Source of the DNA: Ceratodon purpureus
Taxonomy: Eukaryota > Streptophyta > Bryopsida > Pseudoditrichales > Ditrichaceae
DNA: 64,000 nucleotides
Direction of reading: 5' to 3'
Assembly (NCBI GenBank): GCA_014871385.1
Contig: CM026426.1
Span: 97,490,861 to 97,554,860, forward strand
Each line of letters opens with the position of its first letter. The stretch's first letter is position 1. The notes beneath the pieces were generated by a model, which was not told the DNA's origin, did no database searches, and saw only the letters and a list, made by a program, of their open reading frames with translations. The position numbers and the translations under genes were made by a program. Positions 23,291 to 34,274 of the stretch are shown here, in pieces.

Positions 23291-23340
23291 TGGTTTCACT
23301 TCGGGATGAAATCTGTTCGGGTGATTTTTATTTCCTAAGT

Positions 23341-23401
23341 CACTGGACGTCCTGGGGCGCTGGCGGACGTCCCGACGTCCCGAGCGTCCGTGACAACCTT
23401 G
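23341..23401 (-). repeat. P right terminal repeat with GGACGTC units
   Basis: Read inward it begins CAAGGTTGTCACGGACG and carries three further GGACGTC units within 60 bp, mirroring the left end. Confidence 0.78.
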
Positions 23402-23409
23402 AATCCAAC
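23402..23409. repeat. Right 8-bp target-site duplication of P
   Basis: AATCCAAC, identical to 6824-6831. Confidence 0.9.
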
Positions 23410-23640
23410 ATTTCATGCAAAGTTAGGATTTCATCCAAAATCTAGATCTCATACAAAACTGAGTCTTCATCCAAAATTCAGAGTTCATCCAAAATCCAGA
23501 TATCATCTAAAACTTAAATTTCATCCAAAATCCTGATTTCATCCAAAATTCAGATTCCATTCAAAATTCAGATTTCCTCCAAATTTTAGACTCTCTTCGA
23601 AATTCATTCTTCATCTAAAAATCACTCTTTAGTCAAAAAT
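23410..23640 (+). repeat. TTCATCCAAAA short-repeat array, right half
   Basis: About ten degenerate units of 20-23 bp (TTCATCCAAAATTCAGAT type), the continuation of the array at 6730-6831. It may be a LINE inter-ORF or untranslated repeat. Confidence 0.75.
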
Positions 23641-24962
23641 AAGACTTTACAGCCCACATAGACACAACCTTAGTACAAACCACCACTTCCAAATATCACA
23701 ATACAACCATAAAATGGCCTCGGCCTACCGGCCTCGCCATAATACAAAACAAAAATATCAAATAACTTATAAACTAATACCGAATACTGTATCTAAATAT
23801 GGACAAATTCAAACCACACCATTTCCAAAACTCCACACCCAACTACAACAATTTAACGCACCTATTTCCAATTCCTTAAAAAATTTACAAACACCCCCAC
23901 CCACCAAACCACACTCTTACAAAAATTACAAACAATACCAAAATACAAATCAAAAACTAGAAGTTACAGAAAAACTATCTACATTATTTATCTCCCTACA
24001 TACTTCTTATCTTCTCTATCCCTTATTAACATCTCTTCCCACCTCTCTTCTTCTCCTTTTCAAAATTCCTTCTTATCTCTCTTCTTCCTTCTTTTCATTT
24101 TCTTTCATACTTTTTTTATATATTCATACTTCCTATTATCAAATCCTATATTTTCTTACCCTCCGCTCTCTCTCTTTCCGTAACTCTATTTAATGTTCCC
24201 CCTCCTACCTACCCTTATCTCCCCGTTGGCACCTTCTCCCTCTCTACACTCTCTCTCTATCCCACAACCTCCAACTCTCCATCTTCAAACCAATAATTTC
24301 TCTTAAAAAATCACAATCTACAAAATACTAAACCACCATTTCTACATATTCCTTATTCATTTAAACATTACACATATCACACTATCTCTAAAAATCCTCT
24401 AAAAAGAAACCCATCACACCAGAAACTCATAGTAAGGGGCGATATTGAGACCCGCCCAGGACCCATGCCAAATTTACTTAAAAACCACCCACCTGTACAC
24501 AAATGATGCTGTAAAACCTACTTTTTACCCTGTACCATAAAACTCCACCCAGAATATCAACACCTTGCAAACTGCTTTTCACCCCTCCTCAATACAACGC
24601 ACCTAGACCATATCACAGTTAATACTGATTACCCCCACCTCTCACACTACATTTTACAAATACAACATCACCCATCACCTAGAATCTTATACACACTCAT
24701 CACCACTCTTAGCCCATCACATGAAACATGCGACCAACTACTCATCGAGATTCCCAACCCAGACTGGACAACTCTTCTTTTGGAAAAATGTCCAATTTAT
24801 CCAACCCTCTAGAACGCCACATCCTCACCAAACACCCTTACATAGAATTTACACAAAACAATCTTCCACTAATAAAACCACCAGACACCATACATATCGA
24901 CGTATACAACTTTGTACATCAACACCATGATTCAATAAACCTTCAACTGTTAACAGAAAAAT
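23641..24962 (+). mobile_element. LINE, ORF2 5' region interrupted by element Y
   Basis: G-poor, A/C-rich plus strand, same composition as 34275-40130. Near 24428-24475 it encodes LIVRGDIETRPGPMP, which resembles the 2A-like motif (DxExNPGP, here with Arg for Asn) found early in ORF2 of several LINE clades. Several stops follow. The frame reaching the Y insertion reads LQLLTEK and continues as FPFLPNTLLEEIL after one target copy at 34275, so the coding phase is kept across the insertion. Confidence 0.7.
24955..24962. repeat. Left target-site duplication of Y
   Basis: AGAAAAAT, identical to 34267-34274. If the TIR is taken to start TGGGGG, the duplication shortens to GAAAAA. Confidence 0.82.
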
Positions 24963-25020
24963 GGGGGTAGCTTGTATGCGTGCGGCGAGCAGAGATTTGG
25001 AGAGCGGAGAGCAGAAAATG
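24963..25020 (+). repeat. Y left terminal repeat
   Basis: GGGGG terminus, then TGCGTGCGGCGAGC and GGAGAGCGGAGAGC units. It matches 34200-34266 in inverted orientation, shorter by some units. Confidence 0.78.
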
Positions 25021-25147
25021 AGGCCCTAAATCTAAAAACAGTAAAGTTCTTATTAAAAATAAAAACTATTATTAGATTATTTGATTATTTTAGGAATATT
25101 CTAAGAATATTCTTAGAATATTCTTATTTATAGTATTTAATGATGAC

Positions 25148-25160
25148 CCTATAACCGTGG
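25148..25160. repeat. Subterminal conserved box, Y left end
   Basis: CCTATAACCGTGG, identical to the box in X, Z and the Y right end. The spacing to the terminus is about 80 bp longer here, with AT-rich AGAATATTCT repeats in between. Confidence 0.65.
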
Positions 25161-25895
25161 ACTGAATTACAGTTTTTTAATAATTTTTACAAAGTTCCCC
25201 TGCCTTTTTTTTCAATATTCCTAAAGTCGATACGACCGATAAACCGTACTTTTTGAATCCTATGTCATTTTCTTTACATTACTACATTTCTACCAATCTC
25301 ATCTACATGGCATTCAACATTTTTTTATTGATTGTTAATCATTTGAATTAATTTCCCTTCCCATCTTCTTGGATTCTATCCATCTTCTCAATTCCAATTC
25401 TATCTATCTATTATATCCCTCCATTACATGTTTTATTGCGTTGATGTTAATTGCCATTTCATCTTCTTATTTTGCCATTCATTTGCTTCTTATATATTCT
25501 TTGTTCATTTTCAATTTAATATTTTTCTCCCCTTTCAATTTTTATTTTTGAATCATATTTTCCCTTAATGTACACACACCCTCTTTTAGATGCATTTATT
25601 GAGTTTAATTTTTTTTTTTGATTTATTTATTTATTTTTTAAATTTTTAAACGAACTTTCTCTAGTTCCCCCTCAATTTTTGGTTTAGGGTATGTTGTTTA
25701 CAAATCAATGAAAACAGTGTCAACAAACCCAGTCACGCCATTCAGTAGGATGAAATTCGTTTATCATTATATGGTCCAGGTTTCAAGGGCGCCAAGCATC
25801 TAGCTCTTGGATATTTAAGTAGTGGCAATAGAAGGTCACTTCCTCTTTGTTCATTCTCTTCTTGAAGCAAGTCCAAGGAAGAGCGTGTTTCGGAT
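25161..25895. other. AT-rich leader of element Y
   Basis: T-rich, no gene supported. Confidence 0.35.
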
Positions 25896-27620
25896 ATGGA
25901 AGATGTCAGGGATACTGCTCTCTCACTTGGTGATGTCGTTGGCCCATTTCATCCATATGTGGAGGTCGATGGGGAAGACGAGGCGAATGGGTGCAATGGA
26001 GGGCATTCTGGAAATGATGACGTGAATGTAGAATTAGACGTGATAGGAGACTTATGGCTGTAGAAGAGCCAGGTAGTCTCGTAGTACTTCAGGATGAGCC
26101 GGTTGTGCCTTTGCCACCTCATGCATACTCCAAGGTCGGGAAGATTCTACCAAGGACTTATTCTAGGGAAGCATTACGTAGAAAGAGTGAAGCTTGTCCA
26201 TTGTTGAAACGTCCCCGCCTACAATAAATGCCAACTAGGGAATGAGCAATGAACGTCAATGTAGCTTGTCCTGTAGTGCAGGAGGAGGTTGGTAATTATG
26301 CTGAAAATGATAGTGAGATAGCTAAACGCATTAATTTCAAAGAATTAAATGGGTTTTGAAATGTATTGATGGCATTAGAACAGTCCAACTGTTTTAGGGT
26401 ATAAAGAACAAAGGCCACTTGTCCAACTGAAAGCTATTGTTACTCAATGTAATAAATGTGAATGACAAAACCTTTATATTGAAATAGGCAATACGAGATT
26501 TGCATTGCTGACTCAGTAAAAGGAAAAAGTCAATCACCAATGACTAAGTATCCCCATTAACCACCGTCCACTATGCGAATGCGTGTCTAAAAAAGTACGC
26601 TTCGGCCTCCTCTTTTTTGGCCAAGGGGTGAGTCAAGATTCCACTCTCTAGGACTTGATTGACCTCGTTGAAACTAAAGGTAGGCGCATGGATAAAAAGC
26701 TTGGTCTCAGATCACGGTTGCAGACCTTCAAAAGGATGTAATACAAGTGTTTAGAGTACGAAAACTGAATCCTGTCTCAAAACTTAGTCATTGTCTTCTT
26801 GAATGCAGGGCAAGTGCAACCAGGTTAAGAGCTGATGGTGATCTGGTATTGTGTGATGGTAGGAGTAATGCCGAAATCCAGCCTGATGATGCAACTATGG
26901 CCCGGGTGAGGTATCATAGTGACAGAACGGAAGCAAGCTTTGACTCGGATTCGGAGGAGCCCATGCAGTGTCAGCGATGGTTTTGGAGTTGAATTTGGAG
27001 TTGAATTTGGAGTTGAATTCGATGCAAATTCGCTCCGGCACGGGCTCTAAGGCTAGTGGTTGCGGGTAGTCCCCCACTGATTCCTGCCCCGGCCCCGGCT
27101 TCACTTTCTCTTGCTTGCCATTGCCCATGATTGCTCTTACACCTCTTCCGCTCAGGTTGCGCCTATTACTGCAAGGAACGATGGAATTGGAGGTTGCAGG
27201 TCGGGGTTGTAAGACTGCTTGACGGATCCAAGGCGCCCCTAGAGTAACTATAGAGGGTACGAGAGTGGGAGAAGGAGAAGGTGGTGAGTGGAAAAGTAGC
27301 TGCCATAGGTGGCTGGTTTTACAGCGAAAAGTTTCCGCGAGGGGAACCATATCATATCATTGTAGGAGCACCAGGAGCAATGGGAGGAAAGCCTAGGTTA
27401 ATGATATGCCAAGTGGAGCGAGCGTAATTGCCCACCAAGATAAGTTTTGTCGGAAATGTCTTCAAATGCCTCATGCTAGTGCCTCGGATATGTATCAGCG
27501 TAGATGAATTAAAAACGATTCGATCATGGCCAACACTTATCGAGTCTGCTTTTCGGCCAGTATTTGTTGATCACTTCATCTTGACTATCCCTGTGTATGA
27601 AGCAGTAGAACGACATTGAG
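25896..27620 (+). pseudogene. Unrecognised multi-exon gene remnants in Y
   Basis: Coding-like pieces: 25896-26036 (MEDVRDTALSLGDVVGP..., acidic); a second frame at about 26058-26228 ending LRRKSEACPLLKRPRLQ, like a nuclear localisation signal; 26811-26992 after an acceptor-like TGCAG, acidic; and 27320-27620 with YHIIVGAPGAMGGKPRLMIC, one stop, then about 60 more residues. I cannot show that these form one gene, and I recognise no family. Three tandem TTGGAGTTGAAT units sit at 26983-27018. Confidence 0.3.
26983..27018 (+). repeat. Three perfect tandem copies of a 12-mer
   Basis: TTGGAGTTGAAT repeated three times, read-through in all frames on the minus strand as NSKF repeats. Confidence 0.9.
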
Positions 27621-29485
27621 TTGGATTCTACTAAATTTTAGGATTCTGGAGGTGATTTTACTCCGAAGCTTGTTTCTCTTCTTCATGATTTCAAACTTGT
27701 TTCCAGATAACTGCCATTCACATGAAACGGCAAGATGTGTGTGCAGAAGGATTTAGCCGGGACATGCGTAGCAGATGCACAGAAGCATCTTCATTTCCTT
27801 TCCGTGGGTGAACGAGAATTTTCCTGTTTAGCGCTTGAGAATTGCATCATTCATGCTGGGAATTGAGATGCTGAACTGCTGTTGTCCAAATAATAATCTG
27901 AATCCAGGCTTGCAATGAGATATCTCAATGCACTGCAGATATCTTTAAGATAATAGCACTTCTGAAGTGAAACCAAAACCCTTCTTTGACATTCTAGAAT
28001 GTGCATTACAGTACCCTCAAACAAAGAAGAGCCGACAAGCAGACCCAGTGACTGGCAACGTACTCCGTCGATAGAAACTATACAACAAGTACGGTTGTTG
28101 ACTATTGCAATGAAGTGTAATGAACATCTGTTTGTAAAGAACTGAATGTTTACCTGACTTTTTATCTTCCAGTCTAATGGAACAATTTTCACCTTTCGAC
28201 ACAACCTTCAAGACGCCCTCCTACGCCGACTTGTTAATGTCCCATTCATCCGCCCTTCAATCAACACAGATCATCAAGGTGACTACACTTCTAGAAACAG
28301 ACTAATCCACCAAAAGATCCCTGCTGTAAATTTGAAGCAGAGCACCTTTCTGGTCGACCATTTACTTGTAAGAAGCTGCACTCTTTCTTGGAGGTATCTA
28401 TGACAAACAAAATAAACATGCTACTCCTTTAGCCGGGTATTACAAACAGGAACAAAACCATACTAAGAGGCTCAATAATGTACTTTGAAATCCGGCGAGT
28501 CGAATCCTAAAAGTTCCAATGTAGAATGTAAAATTGACAAAACATGATGCATGACTTAGTTAAAACCACGACAATCGCAATGTCTTGTTGATTTCAAACT
28601 AAGTAATCCAAAAAACAACACTAATATACACTCAACATCCTTAAAAACAAAGTGATTTCCAACAACACCTCCCATAAACCACACATGCAATTCACAGTAA
28701 ACCCTATAAACACATCCAACTACTAGAAACACACAAACTCCAAAAACTACACAAAACACAAAAGAGATTGTTGAAAGCAAAATCTAAACCCTCTCACTTC
28801 ACGAAACTCTAAAACCAGTCCATCAAAGCAAGAAAACGACTATCTGGTGACAAACTCCAACACCGTCTTCTAAAACCTTGACCAGTGGGCTCAAAAAAAA
28901 ACCACAACAATCACACACAGCCCAATTCAACCTAAGTACTGAATTTCAAATTCCAGAGGTCTCGCACCATATACACATAGCATTCCTTCACTTGGAAGAG
29001 CACCAACTCCGCATTGCTCTCCTGATCATCAACCGTGACGCTCTCCATCCCTGCCGCCATATTTTCGAAATCGCGATTTCCCAATCATGCAACAATCCAC
29101 TCACCAATATACCCCAATGTACCCACTTAATTGCCTAGATCGACAAACATAACGCTCTCAGACCAATCAATTTGCTTGCTCTACTTGGCTCACAATTCCT
29201 CACTCGTCATCGTCATCCTTAGCATTCTTAGCCGGCTCGCCCTCCTCTCCGGATGCGTGTATCCTGAAGCTTCGCCTCGAGCTGACTACTTGCAATGATC
29301 TGTAGACCCTAGTGGAGCCTCACTTAGGCTAGATAGAACGCAATATGATCACGAATTGGTCGATAGAAAGGAATTCATAACAGAAGATAGTCTGGTTAGA
29401 ATAGTACATTATCTGCCATGACATTGTGACGTGGTGTTTTTACTCCTCTACGCAGCCTCTTATGGGCAGCGCGAGAGCTCTCCAG
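27621..29485. other. Y interior without a supported gene
   Basis: Mixed composition. Short frames only; no repeat or RNA recognised. Confidence 0.3.
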
Positions 29486-30520
29486 GGGTACTGCCGTTAA
29501 CGGCAGTACCCTAAGGCTACATTTTTATGTCTTGAAGTTGAGGTTTTACTCTTCAACGCTGCCTCACATCAATAGTGTGAGAGCTCTCCAAGGGTACTAC
29601 CGTTGATGGCAGTACCCCGAAACTCCTATTTTTGATTTTTTTGAAGTTGAGGTTTTACTCTTGAGGCTGCTTTTTTAAATTTTTAGTTCTGTTTTAGATC
29701 TTCTTTGTTGCCTTTCTTCGGAAGCCCCAGAGCTCTCCAGGGGTACTGCCGTTGACGGCAGTACCCTAAGGCTGCTTTTATTTTTTTGGTTTTTGAATTT
29801 AACCCCTTAAAACAGCAGAGGATATTTCTAGAGATGTGCCATTGACAACACAACCTCCACAGCAGATTTATTTCAACAGATCATAAAATGACCAAAAGAA
29901 GTCTGAAAAAGGAGTGCCGTTAATGGCACTTCTTTTTAGGCCTTTATCAAGAGTTGAGAAATTATCAAGTAAACCTTCAATTGGATACTTCAAGTACTTC
30001 AAATGGCAGTAAAAAAGTACTGCCCTTAACGGCACTACCTTTGAAGGTCGTCAAAAAATTAATTTTGAGTCCGTAATTGATTTATAAAGGCTATTTTTAG
30101 GAGTTTGTCGGTATTTTGTGCATCTCAGAGATGCTTTTGGGATATTGCCGTTAACGGCACATCCTTTTTCATGCCTTATGGGTATTTTTGAAGCTCAAAT
30201 TGTCCTATATTTTTATTTAGTCCCAAGTCACTTGAGCACCACCGTTTTCCCTAAGATATTCTCTTAAAAGTAGTGTTCTTGCTTTGCTGTTGACAAGGCC
30301 GTCCAGGGTAAGGAATTTGAGCACTTTTTAGACATCTTGGGAGGTCATAAAAGTAGTGCCGTTAACGGCACTCCCTTTTGACCCTCCCTTCTTATATAAT
30401 TTTCCTCCCAAAACCGCTCCATGTCTGGTGCATCCTGTAGAATGGTCTGTCTAACGAAACGAAGTTGAGCACTTGCAAGACATCTTGGGAGATTATAGAA
30501 GGAGTGCCATCATTGTGACA
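29486..30520. repeat. Cluster of about eight palindromes centred on GCCGTTAACGGC
   Basis: Centres at about 29498, 29604, 29753, 29921, 30027, 30153, 30363 and 30508 (the last decayed). The first (29486-29511) is a perfect 26-bp palindrome with half-site GGGTACTGCCGTT; 30355-30372 is a perfect 18-bp palindrome with half-site AGTGCCGTT. Spacing is 105-210 bp. The first three share flanks (GAGCTCTCC before, CTTGAAGTTGAGGTTTTACT near), so the cluster arose by tandem duplication, but the palindromes are better kept than the DNA between them, suggesting a bound site. Confidence 0.82.
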
Positions 30521-31135
30521 TTCTTTTCTTCCTCTTGTGATATATGTATTTTCGTGTGTAAGTTGTTCAATGTCTTGGTATTGCGTCGTGTGCCAAGCTC
30601 GGTTCCGTCTAGTGGATGACGTTGTGCCATTGTGGTTGTTGGATGGAGAGTAGTGAATGAAGACTCTGGCCGGGCGTTCACGGAGATGATGACTTTTAGG
30701 CCTTTGCTTATAAGATGTTCATGGTTTGAAATTTGGTTTAAACTAAATTCTTAAGGGCATTCTTCCCAACTATCGGTAACGGGAGTGGGTTTGACAAGGG
30801 AGAAGGAGCTGGATTTTCTCAGCTTAGGGGTGGGCAAGTGGTTAGGATCGAGAGGGACTTTGCTTGCCCAATTGCTTAATTTTGAGGAGCTCCTATCTCC
30901 CACTACCAAAAATTGCAGCGGATTTAGGAAGAGATAGGGAGGTGTATTTCATAAATAGTAAATTGAATTCATCTGTAATTGAATGGCTGGTCACTTTTGG
31001 AGAGATAAATGAGTTTTTACTTTATAAATGCCATTTAATACTCTGATTCTTCTTCTATATTTGACCCTAATTCATTACAATTTCCGATTACTCATTGTGC
31101 TGTACATATCTATATTGGATTTCACCTTTGAAAAT

Positions 31136-31549
31136 ATGAAGAATCACGTGTTTGAGATTCATGTTATTACCTGGATGTTTTTTTTTATAATTTTTATTTG
31201 CGTATATGCTTCACGATCTTTTGGACACAGTCCCCTAAAAATTCTCAATGCCTCTCCCTATCCAATTTCACTTGAATGCGCTGAAAAGAAATACATGTAT
31301 GGAGTGTTGAGATTGGAATACAGTTTTTCTGAAAATCTTAGTCCCAATACTGGAGCCTTACTTGGTTCTCTGCTTCGCCAAAGTATGAAAATGGAAATGT
31401 TTAAAAACAATCTATTCTGTGAATTTTCCTACAACACTCGGAATTGGAATTGCGTGGAATCTTTTATTGTTGAACCACTGTGCATTTATAAGAATCCACG
31501 AGCGCAGTGCAAGCGAAACAAGTTGGCAAGACACTCAGAAGACTATTAA
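31136..31549 (+). CDS. Unrecognised protein of Y with a hydrophobic segment
   Basis: Open frame from an upstream Met at 31028; a likelier start is MKNHVFEIHV at 31136. Residues 10-25 (TWMFFFIIFICVYA) are hydrophobic, as in a signal anchor. The rest contains LRLEYSFSENLSPNTGALLG and spaced cysteines, ending CKRNKLARHSEDY. It may be an exon spliced to the gene that starts near 32150. No family recognised. Confidence 0.35.
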   Translation: MKNHVFEIHVITWMFFFIIFICVYASRSFGHSPLKILNASPYPISLECAEKKYMYGVLRLEYSFSENLSPNTGALLGSLLRQSMKMEMFKNNLFCEFSYNTRNWNCVESFIVEPLCIYKNPRAQCKRNKLARHSEDY

Positions 31550-32140
31550 AGGGTGATTTAGCTTCACCCTTAATAAGCTAGTTTACTGTCCAGATCTAAA
31601 GAGAAACCCAAAAAATTTTTATACCCACCTAGCTAGTTCTACTTAACACCATTCTGCTCCTTTATTGCACCAGATTTCTAAGTCTCCTGCCTTTTTCTAG
31701 TGACATTAAAGCAACAACCCAACAAACCCACATACATTTCCTATATCCTAACATCAATGTATACACTCAATCTACTCAAAAGAGTCTTTGTTTTCTCATT
31801 AATCTCTACTTCATACAATCAGTCCTGCCCTGTACAGTCCTATCCTGCCCTCATAACTACTCCTAACTTCTACAACCCCCATTCCAACCTCCATAGTCGC
31901 ACAAACTCCAAGGGGAGAGAGAGAGAGAGTGAGAGCCGCCAAGGTCTCACTCCTTACTACCCCCCCCCCCAACCCTAGCCGCCACCCTCCATCTGTCCAT
32001 TTTTCATGCAAGTCAATTTTTTATCCGACTGTCAAAACTTCATCCAAAACGCAATAACTAAGAAATCTGCAGTAACTAACTGTTTTACTGCTCCTGGCAA
32101 TTTAATGTTCCTGCTCCTGTTTTACTGCTCCTAGGTAAAA
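31550..32140. other. Spacer or intron in Y
   Basis: Contains a C-rich stretch and GAGAGAGAG run (about 31915-31935). No gene supported. Confidence 0.3.
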
Positions 32141-32153
32141 GGCAAAAAACCCC

Positions 32154-32842
32154 TTTAACAAAGACGACTGTCCATTATGTGATGAATGGCCGCACACTGA
32201 GGAACCTCAGTGTCGTTGGAAAATTCAGTCGGATGGAGTCTATGTGTCTCAGTTCAGTCCTCCAAGAGGTTGCAAGCACTTTCTAAAAAAACGTGAGTTC
32301 ACACTGAATCCATACACATGGCCATTGGTTGAGAGACTTGGCGATTACATGGTTACAATGCTTAATGACCTTGACCATGAATTGATGCTTGTTTACGGAC
32401 CGGTAAATGGAGACAAGACTGTCAGAACACTTCCATCCCGCATTCAGAGACCTTGTGCAAATGAACGTACCACAGGAGTTATCTTGAGAAGGCATTCACA
32501 TCCTCATTATAGTACAGAATGGAAATGCAAGTTCATTTCTGTAGCAACAAAGAAAATCTGCAAAGATGTATTCATTTGGATACCACCTGATGATCCAACA
32601 CGCATGACGTGTATTGATTGCGCTTGGAAAGCAAATGACACTCGTATTTATCTAGATACCAGAGGGTGTAACTAAGATAGACCAATATGGGTAAAACAAT
32701 ATGATTGGTCCAAAATTCGCGGATCAACTATGGAAGTGGAGGAAGCAAGAGCACCCATGGAAGTAGACAGTGCTGGTTTATCAGTGGAGTCAGAGATTGA
32801 AAATCCAAACAAACGTCCAAAACTTGACTACACTGAATTGTG
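32154..32842 (+). pseudogene. Unrecognised Y gene, Cys/His-rich start and NLS-like end
   Basis: A single frame begins around DDCPLCDEWPHTEEPQC, a possible zinc-binding cluster. It continues through CKHFLKKREFTLNPYTWPLV and CKFISVATKKICKDVFIWIP to CIDCAWKANDTR. One in-frame TAA (about 32673) precedes a tail PMEVDSAGLSVESEIENPNK, then RPKLDYTEL, with a KRPK nuclear signal. Five spaced cysteines in pairs suggest zinc binding. It occupies the place that the ParB-methyltransferase gene has in X: plus strand, convergent with the small gene next to the TIR. No family recognised. Confidence 0.5.
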
Positions 32843-33049
32843 ACTATAGTGAGCTGTAAAAGGTTTTCTAGAATATGCGTTGAAGGATAATCTAACCATT
32901 CATAGATATCGATAGATACAAAGTGCAACTCATGTAATTAGCCCGAATGCACATATAATTGAAAGACTCATAATATACATACATCACTACTCATATATAA
33001 CTGTATTGCATTCATGATTTCTTAATCACACCAATCTCATCTATGCTTA

Positions 33050-33590
33050 GGAGAGACCCAAATACCATCACTAGGAATCAATTTCTCTCCCGGTTCCACC
33101 CATATTGGTTGATTTCTGTTGTCCATGAGAATCGACCTCAACTGACCTAACTCAATGCAACGAAGTTCACCAAATGACGTTATTTCTAACCTGTCATTGC
33201 GAATCGGATGTGCTAGAATCCAGGAACTCTTAAAAAATATTCCAGTTCACGTTGAAGCGAAACGCTTCAAGGTCTTTCTTGGTAGTCCACTGCCCCTCTG
33301 AGTATGAATCGTAATTCCATTTTGCAAGTCGGAGGCAAGCATATTCAGTACTGTTGTCAATCTCACGTCTCCAGAGCTTCGACACAGCACGAGCATTCTC
33401 CACATCTTCAAACGTGATCACTAGTGGAGGACTACAACTTTGAGTTGTACTAACACACACTGATTCCCAGAGATCAGGTCCATCTGCCATCCGCCAAAGC
33501 AGATCCTAAAGAATTGTTTCACAAGCAACTACTTCAAAGGTATTGCTCATTCTCTCAAACAATGCCTATGAATTGCAAGATTCTGTGTAT
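33050..33590 (-). pseudogene. Homologue of the small weakly F-box-like X gene, decayed
   Basis: Aligns along its length with 4018-4581: ITFEDVENARAVSKLWRREI, YACLRLAKWNY, ELGQLRSILMDN and IWVSPKHR. A stop occurs upstream of MADGPDLWE, and a one-base frame change near 33232 separates the two halves. Confidence 0.72.
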
Positions 33591-34005
33591 CGATTGATGA
33601 CTCTAAACAAGTAGACCAAAAACCTCTATGGTTTATATGGAATCGTGAGACATAAAAAGCTAGAATAGATCTTATCTATAGCCGATGGAATTATCAGTGA
33701 GGACAAGCAATTTTGGGAAGGATAAATTTTTGACTAAGTAATATAATTATTGTACACGATTTTTTAGAAATCTCAAGAGGATTTCAATGGCATGCTTTAT
33801 AAAGTGGCAGAAGCAACGAAGCTCAACTTATTTTTAAATCTATCTTTAAAATTATTTTCTAAAGTATCAAGTGCCAATTATTCACTGTTTTTATCATATC
33901 CTAGATCATAGCAGGAAGATGGATTCCTATTGTCAATCGGCAAGGTATATGAAACTGAAAAAGATGTAGGATATAAAACAACTTTAGAGGTGCATACTCA
34001 GGGCA

Positions 34006-34035
34006 ATACGTCATCATGACGTCAGCCCTAATTTT
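34006..34035. promoter_or_regulatory. Paired TGACGTCA-like block, Y
   Basis: ACGTCATCATGACGTCAG followed by CCCTAATTT; same block as in X and Z. Confidence 0.5.
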
Positions 34036-34147
34036 ACTTACTCCCTTTTAACTGTAGGTTAAATATGGGTTGGGAGAAATTTTCCACGGAATTACACACA
34101 ATTACTATAAATTATTCTAAAAATATAACTCTAAATTTAGATACTAC

Positions 34148-34160
34148 CCACGGTTATAGG
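34148..34160. repeat. Subterminal conserved box, Y right end
   Basis: CCACGGTTATAGG, 106 bp from the Y terminus, as in X and Z. Confidence 0.68.
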
Positions 34161-34199
34161 ATATTTTTTTTAATCAAATGGGTGTTCAAAGGTCAAATC

Positions 34200-34266
34200 T
34201 CTGCTCTCGAATCTTCGCTCGCCGCTCTCCGCTCGCCGCTCGCCGCACGCATGCTAACTTTCCCCC
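34200..34266 (-). repeat. Y right terminal repeat
   Basis: Four GCTCGCCGCTC/GCTCTCC-type units, then CGCACGCATGC and the CCCCC terminus. Confidence 0.8.
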
Positions 34267-34274
34267 AGAAAAAT
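34267..34274. repeat. Right target-site duplication of Y
   Basis: AGAAAAAT, identical to 24955-24962. Confidence 0.82.

Larger units (their letters stand above)
6832..23401. mobile_element. Element P: 16.57-kb four-gene hAT transposon
   Basis: Both ends are defined. The left begins CAGAGCTGTTCA and the right, read inward, begins CAAGGTTGTCAC, a hAT-style CARRGYTGTYCA terminus. Perfect 8-bp duplications (AATCCAAC) flank them. Both ends then carry several GGACGTC repeats. Inside are two convergent pairs: kinase-like (+) against an unknown gene (-), and a RING-bearing gene (+) against a hAT transposase (-). A GC-rich GACGGCCGTC array lies upstream of each gene. All four frames hold a few stops, so this copy looks inactive. 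Autonomous hATs are usually 3-5 kb with one gene, so size and gene count are exceptional. Confidence 0.88.
24963..34266. mobile_element. Element Y: 9.3-kb TIR element inserted in the LINE
   Basis: The left end reads GGGGGTAGCTTGTATGCGTG, then CGGCGAGC. The right end, as reverse complement, reads GGGGGAAAGTTAGCATGCGT, then GCGGCGAGC. The right terminus also has GCTCTCCGCTCGCC units as in X and Z. Conserved boxes lie 185 bp (left) and 106 bp (right) from the ends. Contents: several unrecognised gene remnants on the plus strand, a cluster of palindromes at 29486-30520 and a homologue of the small X gene at the right end. No ParB-methyltransferase gene and no recognisable transposase, so it is probably a non-autonomous or rearranged relative. 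Confidence 0.82.

Noticed and set aside
6832-23401. Two adjacent elements, 6.8-12.5 kb and 15.4-23.4 kb
   Set aside because: The GC arrays at 12.0 and 15.4 kb first looked like inner ends, but no termini or duplications are there, while the outer pair has matching TIRs and a perfect 8-bp duplication.
22880-23445. Gly/Pro-rich frames on both strands
   Set aside because: Produced by GC array 4 and its C-homopolymer runs.
29486-30520. CRISPR array
   Set aside because: Eukaryotic setting, variable spacing of 105-210 bp, diverged units, no cas genes.
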